Below are positions 1 through 9,288 of a stretch of DNA of 15,660 bases, one piece after another. The position numbers and the translations under genes are program-made. Position 1 is the stretch's first letter. Every line of letters starts with the position of its first letter. The notes beneath the pieces were generated by a model. The model was not told the origin of the DNA and made no database searches. It saw nothing but the letters and a program-made list of their open reading frames with translations. This DNA is from Parachlorella kessleri. Its lineage: Eukaryota; Chlorophyta; Trebouxiophyceae; Chlorellales; Chlorellaceae. The DNA is taken from NCBI GenBank assembly GCA_001598975.1, contig BBXU01000663.1, positions 1 to 15,660 of the forward strand, in the 5' to 3' direction.

Positions 1-288
1 AGGGCGGGGACTCCCAGGGAGCAGCGCCCTCTAGGAGGTGAGCATGGGGAGGACGCTGCAGAGCAGCCAGGGGTCAATGTCACGCGGCGCTTGCCAGTCC
101 TAGGTGGCGCCTCGCTGGCAGCCAACTATAGCAGCACCAGCGTGGCCGCTCCATATGTGCAAGCACGAGCGCACCCACTGGCGTGCGCTGTCATGCCTTG
201 AGCCCACCCCAACCCACCAACCGCCAGAAGGTACAGCCAGGGCGGTACCACCTCCAGCGGCAGTGGCATGACAGTGGCGCGGTCGCAC
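1..288 (-). other. Partial intron 3 of the SecY gene
   Basis: This stretch follows the splice donor GTGCGACC that closes the third visible SecY exon (donor G at 288, minus strand). The next SecY segment in the family is a Gly/Arg/Lys-rich cytosolic loop leading to the third membrane helix. I looked for it on the minus strand and did not find it, so the intron probably runs past the window edge. I see no other feature here. Confidence 0.6.
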
Positions 289-1439
289 CTGCGGCCCCTC
301 CTCCCGCTGCAGCTTCTTCAGGGATGGGAAGGCGGTGGCCAGCAGCTGGAGCATGATGGAAGCGTTGATGTACGGCACAATCCCTGCACATGGACATTCG
401 AAGCTATTACATCACTGAATGCCTTCTGGCCCCATGCGAGAGGTGTGGGAATGTGACTCCACCGTGCGACACTCTGATGGGATGCAAGGCCTCGCCCAGC
501 AGGGGAAGCATGCAGGGTAAGGCCATGCGCAGTGCTCAGTGCCGGCTTCGATGGAAGCTCACAACCCATTGTAAAGACACTACCTGGTGCATGTCGCAAC
601 ACCTGCCTCCCACACTCTGTTGATGCACCCATGTGAGACATGCGTTGCTGCAGGCAAGGCCCCCACGCCATGAGAAAGAAACCCACAAAAAAACTGCGCC
701 CGTCTTGCTAGGCGTCAAAGGTGACCACCACCAAATCTAACGTTTCAGCAAGACACTCACCCAGCGAGAACACGCCCACTTTGCTGATGGAGCCGCCCGA
801 CAGCGCGTCGATGTAGCCCAGCAGGCCGCCCCCCGCCATCGTCTCCGCAAAGCGGTCCACGTCCACGCCCGGTAGCCGGATGAACACGCCCACACGCGAG
901 AACACCATGAGAGCCTGCACCAGCTCGGGGGCAGGACAGGAAGCCTTACGAGGGCGGCAAACGCGGGTGGAATCCTTGAATCTCCTTGCAGCAGAAATGT
1001 GGTGGAGCGACGTGCCCTTGGTTGCATGCCGTCATGAGCATTTAACCTTAAGGATTCAGCTTGTCCACCCTGGGACCCCCGGTTGTGTGACAGTGGAGGT
1101 AAGGTTGAGTTGCAGTGCAGGGGAGCGTAAGGGTGAAACCCAGGGACGCACCACCAGCAGCGCCAGCTTCTTTGGGAGGTCCCCCTCGATAAACTCCCGC
1201 AGGGGTCCCTTCTTCTCCTCCTTGGGTGCTCGCCGCTCCTCCCGCCTGCCAGGCACCGCCTTCGAAACGGCGGCCAGTGGCGCAGTACGTTCTCCCCGCT
1301 GCACCACGTCAAGGTCCCTCTGCTTCTCCTCTTGTTCCTGCTCCTCTGTCGGCGCTTCTGCCGCCGCCTCCTTCCCGTAGGGCCCCGCCTTGCCCGGCGC
1401 CTGCTGCTGCCGCTTGTTTGCCTTCTTGTTTGCATTTGC
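289..1439 (-). CDS. SCY1: Chloroplast protein translocase subunit SecY (SCY1-like), partial
   Basis: SecY forms the channel that moves proteins across or into the thylakoid membrane together with SecE and SecA. Three exons are visible: 1439-1152 (96 codons), 914-761 (51 codons plus 1 base) and 383-289 (2 bases plus 31 codons). All junction phases agree and introns are GT..AG. The first exon encodes about 80 charged, Lys/Glu/Gln-rich residues, then FIEGDLPKKLALLV, the start of helix 1. The second continues ALMVFSRVGVFIRLPGVD and the plug region LSGGSISKVGVFSLG. The third gives IVPYINASIMLQLL and SLKKLQREEGPQ, the strongly conserved SecY start of helix 2 and the following loop. An odd residue is Arg in FIRLPG, where the family usually has Pro. 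The start codon is not in these exons: the frame is open upstream without an ATG and an acceptor (TTTCAG after a C-rich tract) precedes 1439. The remaining helices lie beyond the left edge. SCY1 is preferred over the diverged SCY2 because the match is close to the cyanobacterial form; that choice is inference. Confidence 0.9.
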
Positions 1440-2275
1440 CTGAAACGCAAAGAGGGGGGGGGGGGCAAGCCGCTTCACTAGTGCCCACAAGACAACCCTT
1501 GGCCAAGAGCAAAGCCTATACTATGTAACAGCAGGGTATGGGTCTCTAAGGTGCTTGCAGAAGACTACCACTTAGTCATACCAAGCACCAAACAAAGCGC
1601 CAAGCTTCCCAGGCTACCTGTCTGGTTTTCAAGCCGGTTCATCCATTATCAATCAGGGGCCAACTAGCACTGGCACATTCCGGGCGCCGCTGAAAAAAGC
1701 TGGCTACTTCCAGACGACCCTTCGTCTGACCCAAGGTCAGACCCTTGCTGATACTGACCTTTCAGGCACTATCCTACAGGATGCAAGGCAGTGCAGGGGG
1801 GTGGGGACCCTTACCAGCAAGGCTGGCCACCCACCTGCATCATAGCTATAGATAGATCCAGAGAGGCAAGATAGGGTGCCCAGTCCCTTGCGGTCAGCTC
1901 CACCCCAACAGGAGGACTCCATTTGCTGGCTGGCTGCTCAGCGGCTGGCGTGCCAAGCCGATGCCACAACCATCTGCCTGGGGACAAGACAAGGCTGCTG
2001 CTGCTGGCCTGTGTTCTGACACTCCATGGTCGTCTGGTCCTCTGGAGGCGGCCTGCTGGGGACCAGCAAGGCTAGCAAGTGATGACGATAGTGTGGGGGA
2101 GGTGGAAGCACTGAATATCATACCGTCGAAACCATCTACCAGCTCAGCGACGCATTCTCTCGGTAAATACCTGTTTGGTCTGCCGATGATAGCCGAGGCT
2201 GGAGAAGCTGAGTCTGCATGTGGCACTCTCGCTTTGCAACCTTCAGCAGGTTTGCAATCACGTTCCCAGGCACGG
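1440..2275 (-). other. Unresolved 5' region of SecY (first exon, leader, promoter)
   Basis: The SecY exon beginning at 1439 needs an upstream exon ending in phase 0. Several candidates exist on the minus strand and none is decisive. (a) ATG at 1922-1920 runs in frame to a good donor, GCTG|GTAAGG with intron start near 1813, and is phase 0; its peptide is only weakly transit-like. (b) An ATG ATG CAG triplet just before a GTGGGT donor near 1833 would give a three-residue exon. (c) ATG at 2121-2119 opens a Ser/Thr-rich, acid-free peptide starting MIFSASTSPTLSSSLASLAG. It looks most like a chloroplast transit peptide but lacks a clear phase-0 donor. The rest of the stretch shows no other gene. 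Confidence 0.35.
1454..1465 (+). repeat. Homopolymer run of 12 G (C on the SecY strand)
   Basis: On the minus strand this is a run of 12 C forming the polypyrimidine tract, CCCC..TCTTTGCGTTTCAG, directly before the SecY acceptor at 1440. It helps show that the upstream open frame is intron rather than coding. Confidence 0.85.
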
Positions 2276-2280
2276 TTACA
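2276..2280 (-). terminator. Candidate TGTAA poly(A) signal for the PES gene
   Basis: TGTAA, the usual green-algal polyadenylation signal, occurs on the minus strand here. It is the first copy downstream of the PES stop codon at 3268 that I could find, giving a 3' untranslated region of about 1 kb. That is long but not unusual for green algae. A variant signal closer to the stop cannot be excluded. Confidence 0.4.
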
Positions 2281-3267
2281 GCACAATGTCTGGGCACGGT
2301 GGAACGGAAGTGATGAAACGAGCAGATGAAAGCCCCAATCGTGCTGCGGCGGTGCTATGGATTTTGTGCCAGGCTGGAACCAGTCAGGCTGCCCAGGCTG
2401 CCACTGAGGCTGCCCACTGACCCAACAAGGTGCAATGTGCATCGAAGATATACTAGCTTGAGCTGCTGATTTGAAGGCGACTTTTTGTATTGGAGACGCT
2501 GCTGCATGGCACCCAGCAAGGAACGGGTCTAGCAGCTCGCAAGACGGACGGCTGACAAGTATATTAGACTAGAAACCCTTGCAGAGTGTCTAGCTGGTTA
2601 ATCATCCGGACTGTGACGCATGGAGCGGTGACTCTGGGTGCGCCAGTGGCTAAGTTCCAAGGGCTCCCAGGCAGTGGCAATACAGCGCGTTACTTTGGCC
2701 TAACATGTAATACACGTGAGTGAGCAGGAGTCAGAACTCCTGTATGTTAGCGTCTTGGCAGCCAGCAACAACATGCGGAGGCCAGTGTTGGCTTCTAGCT
2801 TCCTGACTCACTGCACAGGAGCAGCTGCACAGACACAGATTTGCATCCTGGGTAGATACCAAGGTGCAAAGTTCCGGGCCAGCATGGCAGGGCATAACAG
2901 AAGACAGGATCATGGCGATTGCACCAATATCGTGGCTGATATACTGAACAAGGTATACCGCAGCGGGTTGGCTTGTGCATACAGTAAGAGTAAATCAGTA
3001 AGAAACATCAGTAAGGAACGTCTGGGCTTATGAACGCCATGTCAAAACTTGTACCCCTGGGTTAACAACCCAACAATACCCACAGCGGTAGACACGAAGG
3101 GTTTGAGTTGATAAGCCGCCCTGCGCTCTGGCCACGGGACAGGCAAGGCGCACAACAGGAGCACGCCCTGGGCCAGCTGGCAGAGGGATCAGGTCAGCAT
3201 AAGTCGACCAAAGAGTGAACACCGCCTGGCTTCAATCTCCCACCGCGGCCCCATGCCAGCTGAGCAG
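2281..3267 (-). other. Probable 3' untranslated region of PES; no gene seen
   Basis: The stretch between the PES stop codon and the candidate poly(A) signal has lower GC than the exons and no open frame with a recognisable protein. A plus-strand open frame at 2716-3033 has no ATG at its start and no family resemblance. I see nothing else in it. Confidence 0.5.
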
Positions 3268-6200
3268 TCAGTTGATCGGGAACGTGGGTGCCTGCCTGCG
3301 CCCGCCCCAGATGGTCTCATAGAACACCCGCTTCTGGAAGTCCGCGTAGGGGTCCTTGGCCCGCCCCTGCTGCAGGAAGGTGATGCCGTCCTCCACCGAG
3401 GCCTTCACCTGGCGGTACAGCTCCTCACACCTGGCCCTGTCCTGCAAGGCGGAGGGCCCTGGAGGTTTCAGCACATTGGGTCAACAACAAGTGTTCCTTC
3501 ACCGGGATGCAGTCCCCCGCGCCTGGCCCTGCCCTGCCTTGTACAATGCGACACTCGCGCTCACGGGCATGGGAGGCATGATGCACCAGCTCCAAATGCA
3601 CGCAGGGGCCTTTCACAATGCGGTGCATCTTGCACCCTTTCAGCCCTGGCCAGGAAGGCCGCAGCAGCAGGGCAACTCACACCGCCGACCCACGACCTAC
3701 AGAACCCAGTCACTGCAATCCTACCCTGCCTCACACCCAAGCACCACAGACCCCAGCCCCTGCAGCCCCTCCTTGCCTCCACCCGGCAGGACATCCTGCC
3801 AGGGTACATACACGGCATCCCCTGCAGCACAAGCCTAGCACCTGCTCCCCGACTTGCTACTTTCTACCTCCTACTTTGGCGCACGCACCACCCCAGTCGT
3901 GATGCCCACCAACCCACCTTCATGTGTGCCGGGTCGGTCGTGATGGGCTGCTGGAACACAAAGTACATGCGAGAGGGGGGGAAGCGTGGCAGCGCCAGCG
4001 GGGCCACAAACTTCTCCTCCAACTCGTCGGTGTATGTCATGCCTTGCCGAGCCTGCACCATAACAGGTGATAGTGCACGGTATGACACAGCACAGTAGAC
4101 GACCCAGGGCACTGTCAGATGACGGGTTTGGACACCCTTGGCCAGGTAGGTGGAGTGGCCCCACCGAGAGTTCTGTGGCTGGCCGGCCGGGGCGTAGTTT
4201 GCAACTGCTCATGGGCGCAGTAGAGTCAGGATCACCCGCACTGTCTCCGTAGCATGTGCCATGCCAGCGCAGCACGACATGCAAAGCCCCACTCAGACCC
4301 AGACAAACTCTGGGGCCGTTGCCGGGCCCCAGGTTCCACAGCGCTTCTCCCCGCCACCCACCCACCTGCGGCGTCTGCCCCGTGTTCCTCTGGATGTACT
4401 GGCCCACCAGCGGCAGCTGCTCCACCTCCTTGGAGTCCAGGATCAGATTCAGGCTGTCGTCCACGCCCACGCCGGCAAAGGGCACGATGGTTGCGCCAAA
4501 GCGGGCCGCCATGCGGATGAACTCTGCAGGGTGAAGGCAAGGCAGGTGCTACAACATACCTTACAAAGATCCAGCCAATAACCATCAGCTACATGTTACA
4601 CCGCTTGTTCAAATGTGGGGTGGAAACGGGTTGGCATACACATCTACTCATAGGACTGCGGCTCCCTTTGCAGCCCTTTGTCCAGGGGGTCTGCTGAACA
4701 GGCTCCTCACACTAAACCAGGGGCCAACTGCATAGCAAGGCACAACAGCACAACGCACCACTCTCCACCAGCATGTCATAAGCCAATTACAACACTAGTG
4801 CTATGTAAAAGATGCGTGCACCGCAGCCGTACCAGCCCACCCACCTGTGCGTTCGGGCCAGAAGAGTTGGTACTCCTCACCCTTGAGCTTGTAGGCTTCC
4901 CTCACACCACCTGCATAGCAAACCAGAGTGGCCAACAGGCACAATCTGGGTATATGCAATGTGGTCCACTGACTGTACTTCCGGTACAGTCGCCGCCCCT
5001 GCTCACTTGCCATTGCACAACACTGGACAACACTGCACTGGACACCAGGTATAAGCCCCGATCCCACATGCAGAGGGGTGTGGCCTACAGCCGCCTTCCC
5101 GCCCCTCCAGGCAAACACACAGGCAGCCCACCAGGGAAGAGCAGCACTGCCTCGCCGTTCTGCAGCAGCCGGTGGAAGTTGAAGGCCGACACGGGCACCG
5201 CCCCAAACGTGGTCATGAAGTCCTTGAACGACGAGGACTGGCTGCTACCCTGGCTGCCAGCCCGCCCCCCGGGCCCCCGGCCCCCGCCTCCCATCCCCCC
5301 CTGGTTGAAGGGATCCAGCTGGCCAAGGGGTGTCTGCCCTGAGAAGAAGGTGCTGAATGTGGATGTGATGTCCCACGGGGCTAGCCAAGGCCCACTGCTG
5401 CTGCCGTTGCTGCCGCCGTCAGCTGTGACGGGGGTCCCCAGCTGCTCGCCGCCGCCGGTGCCCAGCCCTGCCGCCGCCCCGTTGCTGCTGCTGCCGCTGC
5501 CGGCGGCGCCTGCGCCCGGCCGCCCCCCAACCTGCCCCTGCTGCTGCTGGTCCTGGAAGATGATGGGGTGGGCCAGGCCCCGCAGCATGATGCCCCGCTC
5601 CCTGAGAAACTCCTCACACAGGGGGCCTAGGTCAACAGCCAGGGTCTGGTGGTTGCCCACCAGGATGAGGGGGCGGCCCGTGGGTATGTGGCCCAGCCCC
5701 AGGGCCCGCCGGCCGTCGGGCGAGGTCGACACAAAGACGGGGGAGGAGAGGCGGCGCACGACCCGCGTCGTGCGCTCGGCGTACCTGCGGCAGGGCAGGC
5801 TCCAGGACCCTCGCTTGCCTAGCCAGGACCTTCTCGTCCTGCGCTTGCCTTACATGTTTGTCTCCTAGGCTGCTTTGCGCCAGAGCTTGCAGGTACAGGT
5901 GCATCTCATGCACGCATATCGCTGGCAGCCCTCTCAGGCAATTCAGCAGCCCGCCAAGCAAGCAGACCCAAAACCCCCAGCGGCGGCCGGCACGGCTCCC
6001 ACTGCTGGTGGGGCAGGGGTCCCAGGTCAGTAACACATGTTGCACATGGTGCACATGTGGCCGCGCATCGGCTGTCAGTCCTCCTAGTGCTGCATCACAA
6101 ACCCAGCCACTTAGTCCCTCAGTGCCCCCACCTGTTGAGCTCTCCATCTGTGGGCAACTCAATGGGAGCGGCCGGCCCGTGGCCGGAAGGCCCACCCCGC

Positions 6201-8708
6201 TGCTTGAGGGGCGCTGACATCCTTCGGCTTGAGACATAGAAGCCCTCCTCCCGCATGATGGTCAACAAGTCGACGCCAGCCTCCTGCACATCAGCACCCA
6301 AGCACACCCAAGATGCACTTGAGGGCTTGCCAGGTGCCGGTAGCAAAGCCTGGCTCCCGCCCTTGTTTGTTTGGAGCTTGGTCCCCAGGAAGCCTGCTAG
6401 CTACCCTGGCCTCCCCCCCCCCCCCCCCACGCTGCCCAACCCTGCTCTCGGAAGGCAGCATGCAGGCTGCTACCACATGCACACCCCCTGAACCCCAATT
6501 GTTGCTGAAGCCCTACGCAATAAGGTATATAGATGTTTACACAAGGACACAGCACGACCGCCGGCAGAGCAGCAGTGAGATAATACAGCGGCGGCGGCAG
6601 CAGCAGCAGCCGCGTGCAGCTGCACGGTCAGCAGCTTGCTTGCCTGCAGCAGCGCGTGGCTGTGCCCGCGCATCAGTCGGGTGTGGGCCCGCGGCAGCTC
6701 CCTCTGCAGGCGGGGGCCCTCGCGCGCGCTGGGTATGAGCACGTCCCTGTCCCCTACCAGCACCAGCACCCGCTGCTTCACGGCCGGCAGCTGCGGGGCG
6801 ATGTACGCGTTGCCCTGGGCCAGCATCTCCAGCTTCCAGGCCAGCGTCTCTGCACCCACGCACTTGGTGAACTCCCAGTTCTTGACCATTTCCGCAGAGT
6901 AAGGACTGAAGGAGTAAGGACTGAAGGAGGAGATCGCTTGAGGATCAAAGGTTCCAGGCCAGCATTCCTGCAACCAGTTGTTGGTTTGAAGAGCAGCTCG
7001 TGCATGGCAAACGGCAGCAGAATGGTCAGAGGGGCGACAATAGGCGAAGCAACCATCACAAAGGGTGTCCAACCCTCCCCTCCACAGCGCACACCATACT
7101 GCTAGTACCTGGAGGCAGGAGCGTGGCCAGCATGGGCAGCTGCTGCAGCAGGCTGAACGCGGACTGCACCAGCTGTGCTGCCTGGGCGCGCACAGACGCT
7201 GAGGAGTCGACGCCCGCCGCCAGCAAGTTGACGGGGTTGCCCAGCACGGGGGCCAGCAGCACGGGGAGCAGGGGGTACAGCTCCGCTGGGATCTGCAAGG
7301 CAACACACGTAGACGGATCTTCGCTGCCCGCGTTGTTGCAAGAGCAACGGTTTCCCGCTTTCTCCTCATGGAGTTCCAATGATGAGGCAGCACCCAGCAC
7401 ATGGTGTGGTTCACCCCAACTAGCCTGTGCTTGCTTGCCCCTGGCATATCAGACGGTCAAGGCAATCCCGCGATCCTAGCGAGGGCCACACGGCAAGGTG
7501 GCTCCTCGTGCCACCATGCGTGGGGGCACCCAAGACACTGCCAGGACACTGGGTGGGCACTGCATACAACCTCGCCCACATCAGGACAAAACGTCAACGC
7601 ACACCCCTGCTAGCGTCGCCGTCCACCCTGCTGGCCACATACCTGCGGCAGCAGGGGCCCGATGAGCGGCCAGAGCGACCGCGGGTAGCTGGTGGCTGGG
7701 TTCACCAGCACCACCCTGTCTACCAGCTCGCCGCACTCTGCTGCGACCGCCACCGCGAGCACGCCGCCAAAGGACTCGCCCAGCAGGTACACGGGGCGGG
7801 TGGGCGGGTGGCGAGGCACCTCATCTCGGAGGAAGGCCTGCAAGGTGGCGGCAGCAGCTCAGCTGCAGCTTCAAGCTAGCCTTCCGCTTACAATGTGCCA
7901 GACCTTGCTTTTAGGCATCGGCACCCAGGCACAAGGTAGTCAGGGTTACTGAGATTACTGCCGCCCGGCTGGGGTTCCCTCCAACTATATTCCGCCCTTA
8001 CACCCTCCAAACCACGGCCCCTACTATATTCCTACTGTCTTGAGGAATCATTGAAGGAGCTGCCGTGTCTAGGAACAGTCCAATTGTTCACAAGGACTGT
8101 CTCACCTTAACCAGCTCCACTTTCTCTGCAAAGTTTGTGCGGTCGTGGGCTGGGGTGACGAAAGCCCTCAGGTCAAAGCCTTGTAGGAGGGATGGGAACT
8201 GCCGACTGCGCCAAGAATCAAAATAGCGGTAACCCCAAGCAGTACCACCGTTGAACCTAGCGATCCGAGGACTTTGACCAAGCAAGAGAGCACACGGAGG
8301 CACGCCACTAGGATTATCGAAGAGCAGCAAGCCCCCTTCTGAATATCCCAAACTCCCTCGCTGCAAGAGCACTTGCCTTGCTGCTAGCCCTGTACCGTCG
8401 ATGCCAGGGAGGTAAATCATCAGGGGCAGCTGCTCACGGTTCTGCGCTGTCATAGAGGGGACAATGGGACATGTAAACCGCGGCGGCCCGCCGTCATCAC
8501 CAACCATGGACTGCACAATCAGCGGCCGGCTGGGTATGACGGGGGTAAACTGGCTAGAGGCTGGTGCTGCTTCTGTTGCTGCCCTCACAACCACAGCCTG
8601 CCGTCGCCACCAGCGTGCAGCAGGGGCTTGTGGCCGCCTGGTCTGTCTGCTTCTGACAGTAAGCAGGCTGCTGCTTAGGCATGTTTGACTGCTAAAGCTG
8701 TAAGACAT
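3268..8708 (-). CDS. PES: Plastid phytyl ester synthase / diacylglycerol acyltransferase-like protein (PES family)
   Basis: The family transfers acyl groups to phytol and diacylglycerol in chloroplasts, as in plant PES1/PES2. Exons, minus strand: 8708-8377, 8205-8106, 7837-7643, 7292-7109, 6849-6644, 6283-6132, 5784-5132, 4910-4845, 4523-4366, 4052-3918, 3441-3268. Joined they give about 784 residues with every junction in phase; plant members are near 700. The N-terminus is Ser/Arg-rich and ends VVVRA near residue 43, a typical plastid transit peptide. The first domain is an alpha/beta hydrolase: YLPGIDGTGL (99-108), nucleophile motif GESFGG (Ser166), GDRD (Asp306) and GHSH (His335 or 333). 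The second is an acyltransferase domain: NHQTLAVDLGP (434-444), FPGGVREAY (606-614), WPERTEFIRMAARFGATIVPF (from 624). The C-terminus carries the family's late DPY motif. A Gly/Ser-rich insert occupies about 470-575. The gene has one or two GC-AG introns. It is divergent to the RavA gene and lies head-to-tail with SecY. Which acyl acceptor is used cannot be told from sequence. Confidence 0.92.
5238..5531 (-). other. Gly/Ser/Ala low-complexity insert in PES, possibly an in-frame intron
   Basis: These 294 bases encode 98 residues rich in Gly, Ser, Ala and Gln, inside the acyltransferase domain between HPIIFQDQ and SFKDFMTTFGAVPV. Plant PES proteins, as I recall them, have only about 20 residues between the same anchors. 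The stretch starts at CAG|GTTGGG and ends at CAG|TCC, both in phase 0, with no stop codon. Removing it would leave about 21 residues. It could be a real insertion, a retained intron, or be spliced in some transcripts. Confidence 0.45.
6284..6643 (-). other. GC-AG intron in PES
   Basis: The exon ending GGHSHALLQ-type sequence (RGHSHALLQ) must join EAGVDLLTIM to match the family's catalytic-histidine block. The only in-phase break is CTGCAG|GCAAGC, a GC donor, with a normal acceptor GATGTGCAG at 6284. No GT nearby gives a family-consistent join. Confidence 0.75.
6413..6428 (+). repeat. Homopolymer run of 16 C
   Basis: The run lies inside the PES GC-AG intron and reads as G on the transcribed strand. 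It does not affect any reading frame. Its exact length may be uncertain in sequencing. Confidence 0.85.
6897..6926 (+). repeat. Perfect 15-base tandem duplication
   Basis: The unit GAGTAAGGACTGAAG occurs twice without a gap, within the PES intron 6850-7108. On the gene strand each copy contains CTTCAG, so the duplication doubles a potential splice acceptor. Neither copy gives a join in phase with the preceding exon; the acceptor at 6850 does. Confidence 0.9.
8199..8376 (-). other. Stop-free, in-frame intron in the first PES open frame
   Basis: The first PES open frame (8708-8106) is unbroken, but about 57 codons inside it have no counterpart in the family. They split PGIDGTGLAA from QGFDLRAFVTPAHDRTNF. 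Two splices remove them in frame. One is a GC-AG intron with a perfect AG|GCAAGT donor at 8376 and acceptor CGCAG at 8206 (171 bases). The other is a GT-AG intron from 8372 to 8199 (174 bases) with a weaker donor. The first gives a 12-residue spacing to FDL, which fits plant proteins as I recall them. Confidence 0.75.
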
Positions 8709-8725
8709 TTCACAGATATAGGTGA

Positions 8726-9073
8726 CTATAAGCCTCCGTCAGAGTCCCTGCGGCTGAAGTTGCGCCAGAACTTCTGATCACACAACGACCAGTTGCAGGT
8801 AGAAGGTGGCTTGTGAAGCGAAGGCAAATGTGAGTGAAGAACTGACTGGAAAGCCTGCGATGACTGTGGCCGGAAGCTCGTCAATACTTCTTTGCCAACA
8901 GCACGGCTAAGCAGGCGCGCAGGAACTCTCTGCCACTTTCGGATCCTAGGCTGGCAGGAACTCAGTGATTGACGGCAGGGATACAACACATCTGTAACGA
9001 TGGAATGCTGTCTTGCTTGGGGTGGAAGGCGGCCATGGCGGCGCCATGGTCTGCTGGTTCCGTCGCTAGCCAT
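8726..9073 (-). other. Possible long upstream open frame in the PES leader
   Basis: An ATG at 9073-9071 on the minus strand opens a 115-codon frame that stops 17 bases before the PES start codon. It is Arg/Ser-rich and resembles no family I recognise. If transcription starts about 30 bases downstream of the TATA box, this would be an upstream open frame in the PES mRNA. If transcription starts closer to the gene, the frame is meaningless. Confidence 0.2.
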
Positions 9074-9107
9074 TTGTGAGCGGTACCCGTGTGCGCATTA
9101 CTGCAAG

Positions 9108-9119
9108 CTTTTATAAAAG
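9108..9119. promoter_or_regulatory. Palindromic TATA box
   Basis: CTTTTATAAAAG is a perfect 12-base palindrome, so TATAAAAG reads identically on both strands. For RavA it lies 170-180 bases upstream of the ATG, which fits a start site near 9140 and a leader of about 150 bases. For PES it would imply a leader of about 370 bases. Confidence 0.6.
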
Positions 9120-9288
9120 GTGGGCAGTACTTGCGCTAGTTGCTAAGACTTGGTATTGTTGGCGGGATTATCTTGCCCTCCCTGTTATCCAGGAACTTCT
9201 AATTTGCAACGCGTGTTTCCTAGCCTGCGTTTGGTGCCAGTTGCCTAGGACAGTTCGGGGGTTTGCTTTGCATAACCAGCCGGCCGTC

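Larger units (their letters stand above)
8709..9288. promoter_or_regulatory. Divergent promoter region between PES and RavA
   Basis: PES (minus) and RavA (plus) start codons are 580 bases apart and point away from each other, so this stretch holds both promoters and both leaders. The only clear core element is the TATA box at 9108-9119. It contains no recognisable protein-coding exon on either strand apart from the possible upstream open frame described separately. Confidence 0.7.

Noticed and set aside
737..1468. A 243-codon Arg-rich minus-strand open frame overlapping SecY
   Set aside because: It is in the wrong frame relative to the conserved SecY exons and crosses their splice sites. Its Arg/Ser/Pro richness is typical of shadow frames in GC-rich DNA.
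1440..1490. An N-terminal extension of SecY reading LVKRLAPPPLFAFQ into the known exon
   Set aside because: The frame opens with TTG rather than ATG. The C-rich run followed by TTTCAG is a textbook acceptor, so this is intron.
2716..3033. A 105-codon plus-strand open frame beside the PES 3' end
   Set aside because: It starts with GTG, has no recognised domain, no splice or promoter support, and lies opposite the probable PES 3' untranslated region.
3253..4098. A 281-codon plus-strand open frame
   Set aside because: It is antisense to the last PES exons and intron. The minus strand gives a family-consistent protein with correct splice sites, and this frame does not.
4678..5868. A 396-codon plus-strand open frame, the longest in the window
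   Set aside because: It lies opposite PES exons 5132-5784 and 4845-4910, starts without ATG and is Pro/Arg/Ser-rich with no family resemblance. It is the expected antisense shadow of GC-rich coding DNA.
6850..6926. Extension of the PES exon upstream through SPYSAEMVKNWEFTKCVGA
   Set aside because: The acceptors in the duplicated CTTCAG repeat are out of phase with the donor at 7108. The acceptor at 6850 gives LPPETLAWKL, the family motif.
9076..9288. Upstream extension of the RavA frame starting at a GTG
   Set aside because: There is no ATG in frame before 9289. The extension would begin upstream of the TATA box and carries no conserved sequence.
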